Source of the DNA: Rhodobiaceae bacterium
Lineage (GTDB): Bacteria; Pseudomonadota; Alphaproteobacteria; Rhizobiales; TMED25
Assembly (NCBI GenBank): GCA_018651345.1
Contig: JABIEF010000045.1
Span: forward strand, 1 to 32,294
Length of the DNA: 32,294 nucleotides
Direction of reading: 5' to 3'
The stretch's first letter is position 1. Every line of letters begins with the position of its first letter. The position numbers were made by a program, and so were the translations under genes. Of this stretch, positions 26,846 through 32,294 are shown piece after piece. The notes below the pieces were generated by a model. It saw only the letters and a program-made list of their open reading frames with translations, was not told the DNA's origin and did not search any database.

Positions 26846-29256
26846 AGTTTACCATACCGTGGCTAAAAGAACATTTAGATACAGAATGTTCTTCAGAGGA
26901 AATACTTGAAAAATTAAATATGATTGGATTGGAAGTTGAGTCTTTCAATAACCCTAAAAAACTATATGAAGATTTCTCTGTTTGTGAGGTGCTCTCGGTA
27001 GAGAAGCATCCTGATGCAGATAAATTAAACAAATGCTTACTTAATACAAAAAATGGTCATATAGAAGTTATTTGCGGTGCCAATAACGTAAGGGTAGGCA
27101 TGAAAGCCGTATTTGCCCCTGTAGGAGCATATATTCCTGGATTGGATATCTATTTGAAATCAACCAAGATAAGAGGAATTCAATCTAATGGGATGCTGGT
27201 TTCTGAAAAAGAGCTATTATTATCAGACGAGCACGATGGTATAATAGAATTAGATAATAAAGCAGAAGTAGGGCTGCTTATCGATAATTTTTTTGACCTT
27301 GGAGATGAAGTCATTGAAATAGGAGTTACCCCAAATAGATCGGATGCGTTAGGAGTTAATGGAATTGCTAGGGATCTTTCTGCATCAGGTATAGGAAGTA
27401 TAAAGCAATCTGTTATAAATGAGGTAAAAGAAAAAATAATATGTGATAAATCTTTTTTTATAGACCCTATTTTGGGAAAAGAGGAAAATATTACAGCTAG
27501 CTTTAGATTAATCAAAAATGTAAATAATGTTGAATCTCCAAAATGGCTAAAAGACAGGCTTAAGTCTATTGGTTTAAGGCCAATAAGTTCTCTTGTTGAC
27601 ATCACTAATTATTTAACGTTTGATTCTTGTAGACCTTTGCATGTTTTTGATGCAGATAAAATTGGTAAAGATATTTATATAAGAAAAGCCACTAGTGAAG
27701 AAAAAATTTTAGCACTAGATGATAATCAATATAATCTAGATACTAGTGTAACCGTTATTGCTGACGAACAAGGCGCTGATTCTATTGCTGGTATTATTGG
27801 CGGTATCCGAACAAGCTGTGAGATTGATACTAAGAATGTTTTAATAGAAAGTGCAATTTGGGATAAAATAAATATTGCTAAAACAGGAAGAAAGCTTGGG
27901 ATTATCACTGACGCCCGTTATAGATTCGAAAGAGGTGTTGATCCAGATTTCATAACTTCTGGAATAGAGATTGCTACAAAAATGATACAGGATATCTGCG
28001 GAGGAGAAGTGTCAGAGATCATTAGTTTAGGGAAATATGAATCAGGCAATAAAATCATTAATTTTAATGTATCAGAGATTGAAAGGTTAGTCGGGATAAG
28101 TGTTAATAAAGAATCGGTTGTTGAAATATTGGATAAATTAGGATTTGAGGTTACCGATACGAATGAGAATCTAGCTATTAAAGCGCCAAGTTGGAGACAT
28201 GATATAAGCGAAAAGGCTTGTATAGTTGAGGAAATAATTAGAATCATAGGAACTGATAGGATTCAATCTAAACCGCTAACAAAAAATACAAAGATAAAAA
28301 CTAAAATATTATCAAATATTCAAAATAGGAGACGTGTAGGAAGAAGGGCGTTGGCGTCAAGGGGTATGGTTGAAGCTATAACATGGTCTTTTATACCGCA
28401 TAATCATGCCATCATTTTTGGTGGTGGCCAGAAGCAATTGCAGTTAATAAACCCAATATCATCAGAATTAAATACGATGAGACCATCTCTTTTACCAAAT
28501 CTAATTGCTGCTATGAAAAGAAATCATGATCGTGGGCTTAGGGATATATCACTATTTGAGTTAGGGCAATGTTATAAAGGAGTTAATCCAGATGACCAGG
28601 TAGACAACGCGACAGGAATTCGATTTGGCAATGCGTTAGGTATGGGAGGTTCTGGAGATTGGCGAGAACCAAAAAGAGAATACAATGTTTTTGATGTTAA
28701 AGAGGATGTAATAACATTGTTATCTGTCTTAGGAATATCTGAAAATAAATATCAATTAACTACGGAGACTCCGCCGTGGTATCATCCAGGAAAATCGGGT
28801 GTCTTGCGTCAAGGACCAAAAAAAATCATAGCATATTTTGGAGAGATTCATCCAAGGGTAACTAAAGAGTTTGGTTTATCTGGTCCATTGTTAGGTTTTG
28901 AGGTTATGTTGAATAATATCCCTGATTTAAAAAATAAATTAAGTCTATCGAGGGGTAAATTCCATCTATCAGATCTAATGAGCGTGTCGCGTGATTTCGC
29001 ATTCGTTGTTGACGAAGAAATAAATGCAGATAAGTTAATCAAGATAATAAAAAATATAGATCAAAAAATAATATCAGAAGTAAAGTTATTCGATATCTAC
29101 AGGGGAAAAAATATTGACAGTAATAAAAAATCTATTGCTGTTGAAGTTAAAATGCAACCAGAAAAATTAACTTTTACCGACCAAGAAATTGATGCTATCT
29201 CATCTCAAATTATAAAAGAAGTATCTAATTCTCTAGGTGCGGTTTTGAGGTCTTAG
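26842..29256 (+). CDS. pheT: Phenylalanine-tRNA ligase beta subunit
   Basis: [17 protein letters not shown], tRNA-binding domain [38 protein letters not shown]-terminal anticodon-binding domain. Confidence 0.97.
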   Translation: MKFTIPWLKEHLDTECSSEEILEKLNMIGLEVESFNNPKKLYEDFSVCEVLSVEKHPDADKLNKCLLNTKNGHIEVICGANNVRVGMKAVFAPVGAYIPGLDIYLKSTKIRGIQSNGMLVSEKELLLSDEHDGIIELDNKAEVGLLIDNFFDLGDEVIEIGVTPNRSDALGVNGIARDLSASGIGSIKQSVINEVKEKIICDKSFFIDPILGKEENITASFRLIKNVNNVESPKWLKDRLKSIGLRPISSLVDITNYLTFDSCRPLHVFDADKIGKDIYIRKATSEEKILALDDNQYNLDTSVTVIADEQGADSIAGIIGGIRTSCEIDTKNVLIESAIWDKINIAKTGRKLGIITDARYRFERGVDPDFITSGIEIATKMIQDICGGEVSEIISLGKYESGNKIINFNVSEIERLVGISVNKESVVEILDKLGFEVTDTNENLAIKAPSWRHDISEKACIVEEIIRIIGTDRIQSKPLTKNTKIKTKILSNIQNRRRVGRRALASRGMVEAITWSFIPHNHAIIFGGGQKQLQLINPISSELNTMRPSLLPNLIAAMKRNHDRGLRDISLFELGQCYKGVNPDDQVDNATGIRFGNALGMGGSGDWREPKREYNVFDVKEDVITLLSVLGISENKYQLTTETPPWYHPGKSGVLRQGPKKIIAYFGEIHPRVTKEFGLSGPLLGFEVMLNNIPDLKNKLSLSRGKFHLSDLMSVSRDFAFVVDEEINADKLIKIIKNIDQKIISEVKLFDIYRGKNIDSNKKSIAVEVKMQPEKLTFTDQEIDAISSQIIKEVSNSLGAVLRS

Positions 29257-29264
29257 ATAGACTA

Positions 29265-31064
29265 ATGAATAATCAAAAAAATATTCGTAATTTTGCTATA
29301 ATCGCACATATTGATCATGGAAAATCAACTTTAGCTGATCGTTTAATTCAGCTTACAGGTGGATTAAGTCTTCGAGAGATGAAGGAGCAAGTTCTTGATT
29401 CAATGGACTTGGAGAGAGAGCGTGGTATCACTATTAAGGCACAAGCTGTTTCATTGAATTATTTAGCTAATGACGGACAATCTTATTTATTGAATATTAT
29501 TGATACTCCTGGTCACGTTGATTTCGCTTATGAAGTTAACAGGTCATTGGCGGCGTGTGAAGGTTCTGTTCTTGTTGTTGATGCTAGTCAGGGTGTAGAA
29601 GCGCAAACATTAGCAAATGTGTATCAAGCTATATCAAATAATCATGAAATCCTAGTTGTTCTCAACAAAATTGACTTACCTGCAGCTGACCCCCCAAGAA
29701 TTAAAGAGCAAATAGAAGATGTTATTGGTTTGGATGCAAGTGATGCTATTGAAGTATCCGCGAAAACGGGTTTGGGTATGAAGGATTTACTTGAAGCCAT
29801 TGTTAAAAGACTTCCTCCTCCTAACGGGGTGATAGAGTCTCCATTGAAAGCTTTGTTAGTAGACTCTTGGTATGACTCATATCTTGGTGTTGTAGTATTG
29901 GTAAGAATTATTGATGGAACTGTTAAGAAGGGGCAAAAGATAAAACTTATGTCCAATTCTGCTGTATATCAAGTTGACCGCGTTGGTATTTATGGCCCTA
30001 ATCAAACATTAACAGAAGAGCTTAGCGCCGGGCAAATTGGATTTATTACAGCTTCAATTAAGGAAGTTGCAGACACAAGGGTTGGTGATACAGTTACTGA
30101 CGATAAGAACCCATGCGAAACTGCCCTTGACGGATTTAAACCTTCTCAGCCTGTAGTTTTTTGTGGTCTTTTTCCTTTAGATTCCTCTGAATTTGATAAT
30201 TTAAGAGATGCAATGGAAAAACTTAGATTAAACGATTCAAGTTTTGTATTCGAAATGGAGACTTCAGCAGCTTTGGGTTTGGGTTTTAGATGTGGATTCC
30301 TTGGTTTATTGCATCTTGAGGTTATATGCGAAAGAGTAGACAGAGAATATGGAATAGAATTAATCACAACAGCTCCAAGCGTAATTTATAAAATACATAC
30401 TACAGATAACAAGCTATTAGATCTTCATAATCCAGTTGATCTTCCGGAAACAGAAAAAATTAATTTTATAGAAGAACCTTGGATATCCGCAACAATTCTT
30501 GTGCCAGATGATTATCTTGGAGCAATACTTAAATTATGTGAAGAAAGAAGAGGTGTTCAGAAAGAACTTACATATGCAGGAGATCGAGCGATGTTAGTTT
30601 ATGAATTGCCACTAAATGAGGTTGTTTTCGACTTTTACGATAGATTGAAATCTGTTTCTAGGGGTTATGCAAGTTTTGATTATCAGATAATTGATTACAG
30701 AAAATCTGATTTAGTGAAAATGCAGATCCGTGTTAATGAGGAACCTGTTGATGCATTAGCGATCATAGTTCATAGAGCTGGTGCAGAAACCCGCGGGCGA
30801 GTGATGGTTGAAAAATTAAAAGATTTGATTCCTAGGCATTTATTTAAGATACCCATTCAAGCTGCTATTGGAGGTAAGGTAATTGCACGTGAAACAATAT
30901 CCGCTATGAGAAAGGATGTAACAGCTAAGTGTTATGGGGGTGATATAACACGTAAGAGAAAATTGCTTGAAAAGCAGAAAAAAGGAAAAAAGAAGATGAG
31001 ACAGTTTGGAAAGGTAGAAATACCCCAAGCAGCTTTTATTGCGGCCCTAAAGACGGATTATTAA
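29265..31064 (+). CDS. lepA: Elongation factor 4 (LepA)
   Basis: [49 protein letters not shown]-terminal [28 protein letters not shown]. Confidence 0.98.
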   Translation: MNNQKNIRNFAIIAHIDHGKSTLADRLIQLTGGLSLREMKEQVLDSMDLERERGITIKAQAVSLNYLANDGQSYLLNIIDTPGHVDFAYEVNRSLAACEGSVLVVDASQGVEAQTLANVYQAISNNHEILVVLNKIDLPAADPPRIKEQIEDVIGLDASDAIEVSAKTGLGMKDLLEAIVKRLPPPNGVIESPLKALLVDSWYDSYLGVVVLVRIIDGTVKKGQKIKLMSNSAVYQVDRVGIYGPNQTLTEELSAGQIGFITASIKEVADTRVGDTVTDDKNPCETALDGFKPSQPVVFCGLFPLDSSEFDNLRDAMEKLRLNDSSFVFEMETSAALGLGFRCGFLGLLHLEVICERVDREYGIELITTAPSVIYKIHTTDNKLLDLHNPVDLPETEKINFIEEPWISATILVPDDYLGAILKLCEERRGVQKELTYAGDRAMLVYELPLNEVVFDFYDRLKSVSRGYASFDYQIIDYRKSDLVKMQIRVNEEPVDALAIIVHRAGAETRGRVMVEKLKDLIPRHLFKIPIQAAIGGKVIARETISAMRKDVTAKCYGGDITRKRKLLEKQKKGKKKMRQFGKVEIPQAAFIAALKTDY

Positions 31065-31070
31065 ATTTCA

Positions 31071-31967
31071 ATGAGCTTAAATAAGAAGAATATAAGCATG
31101 TTTAATTTTACAAATCATATCTTCTTGTGTGTGTTTTCTCTATTTACCTTTGCTTCGAATATTACATACGCTCACCAGATTTCAAGTGATGATTATTCTG
31201 TATTTACAAATCCAACAAACGAACCTTCAAAATCTATAGGAAGTTACGCAAACGGCTGCATTCAAGGTGCGCTTGCATTACCAGATGACTTGCACTACAA
31301 GCTTGTATACCCCTCTCGCAATCGTTATTGGGGTCATGGTATTACGATTGATTTTATAAAAAACTTATCTAGAGATATTTATTCTACGGAAGGAAATGGA
31401 CTTTTGATAGGAGACTTGTCTCAACCAAGAGGAGGACCGATGACTTGGGGGCATAAAAGCCATCAGACAGGTTTAGATGTTGATATTTATTTTGCAAAAA
31501 AGCCGCAAGATGAATTGTCTGATAATGATTTAATAAAATTAGCATTAATTTCTCTGTTAGATAAAAAGCAAGAAAATATTAACCAAGATATTTGGTCTAA
31601 ATACTATAGTAATTTATTGCAAAGAGTTTCTGATGATGCAAATGTTTCAAGAGTTTTTGTAAATCCAATTATAAAGAATCAATTATGTCTAGATAATAAA
31701 GGTGATAGATCTTGGCTTGGAAAGATCAGGCCTTGGGGAGGGCACTATGAGCATTTTCATGTTAGGTTGAAATGCGATAAAAACTCGGAAGAGTGTATCG
31801 AACAGCATTCTGTTCCTACTGGTGATGGGTGTGGGAAAGAGCTAGATAATTGGTTAGAAAAAGGGTTAAAGGTATATTCTTCAAATAAGAAGCCTGTTAT
31901 ACCGAAAGAACTTTTTCTACATAACCATCCTATTTCTTGTATGGCATTGTTTGATGATTTGAATTAG
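31071..31967 (+). CDS. mepA: Penicillin-insensitive murein endopeptidase (MepA)
   Basis: Signal peptide; GDLSQPRGGPMTWGHKSHQTGLDVDIYF and WGGHYEHFHVRLKC metal-site motifs. Start could be 31071 or Met at 31098. Confidence 0.92.
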   Translation: MSLNKKNISMFNFTNHIFLCVFSLFTFASNITYAHQISSDDYSVFTNPTNEPSKSIGSYANGCIQGALALPDDLHYKLVYPSRNRYWGHGITIDFIKNLSRDIYSTEGNGLLIGDLSQPRGGPMTWGHKSHQTGLDVDIYFAKKPQDELSDNDLIKLALISLLDKKQENINQDIWSKYYSNLLQRVSDDANVSRVFVNPIIKNQLCLDNKGDRSWLGKIRPWGGHYEHFHVRLKCDKNSEECIEQHSVPTGDGCGKELDNWLEKGLKVYSSNKKPVIPKELFLHNHPISCMALFDDLN

Positions 31968-31980
31968 TATTGTTTTTTAT

Positions 31981-32070
31981 GGAGAGGTGGCCGAGTGGCT
32001 GAAGGCGCACGCTTGGAAAGCGTGTATGCGGGTGACCGTATCGAGGGTTCGAATCCCTCTCTCTCCGCCA
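31981..32070 (+). tRNA. tRNA-Ser (anticodon GGA), long variable arm, CCA encoded
   Basis: GGAGAGG/CTCTCC acceptor, anticodon arm CACGC-TTGGAAA-GCGTG, type II variable arm, GTTCGAATC, GCCA end. Confidence 0.96.
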
Positions 32071-32088
32071 TATAGTTTTACGACTAGA

Positions 32089-32294
32089 ATGGATAGAAAT
32101 ATGAATAGAACTCTTTGTTTTGCTATAGGATTTATTTTAGTATTTTTATTATATATAATATTCGTTTTAGTTCCTGTAGGTAGCTGCTTTACCGTCGATG
32201 TTGGGCCAAATTCATTAGGTCTTTCTTTTTCTTATACTAAAGAGATGGTTCAAAATTTCTTTGAATCAAGGAATCAGGAGCAACTTCTTTGTTA
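32089..32294 (+). CDS. Hypothetical protein with N-terminal TM or signal anchor, truncated by the window end
   Basis: Open frame from ATG 32089 (or 32101): [44 protein letters not shown]... Confidence 0.5.
   Translation, partial: MDRNMNRTLCFAIGFILVFLLYIIFVLVPVGSCFTVDVGPNSLGLSFSYTKEMVQNFFESRNQEQLLC

Noticed and set aside
1-32294. CRISPR arrays, transposons, prophage, toxin-antitoxin, defence islands or retrons
   Set aside because: No spaced direct repeats, transposase, integrase, reverse transcriptase or paired small toxin/antitoxin ORFs were seen on either strand.

Overview
AT-rich window with alphaproteobacterial-type gene order, probably from a marine or otherwise streamlined lineage (inference). 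Left block (+): murA 3' end, hisD, maf, a small membrane-anchored hypothetical, yacG, tRNA-Phe(GAA). Middle (about 3.69-14.17 kb): an accessory-looking catabolic region with TRAP transporter dctPQM, a glutaredoxin-like protein, an enolase-superfamily (MR/MLE) enzyme, two divergent Gfo/Idh/MocA oxidoreductases, a TerC-like protein, a TauD/TfdA-type dioxygenase, a CMD-family protein and an ACMSD-type amidohydrolase. No transcription regulator, integrase or transposase was seen there. Right block: rnd-lptC-lptA-lptB-rpoN (-), an NDUFA9-like SDR, uppP, a GST, queG, an SDR-glycosyltransferase fusion, infC-rpmI-rplT-pheS-pheT-lepA, mepA and tRNA-Ser(GGA). No CRISPR, phage, toxin-antitoxin or classical defence system was found. 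The items most worth a second look are: the catabolic region with its two oxidoreductases showing opposite substitutions in the catalytic Asp/His pair; a perfect 15-bp hairpin between dctP and dctQM; non-AUG starts for infC (AUA/AUU) and apparently for the NDUFA9-like gene (AUU/AUA); the single-ORF SDR-GT4 fusion; and several inverted repeats in divergent promoter regions. All functional assignments come from motif recognition by eye; no database search was run.
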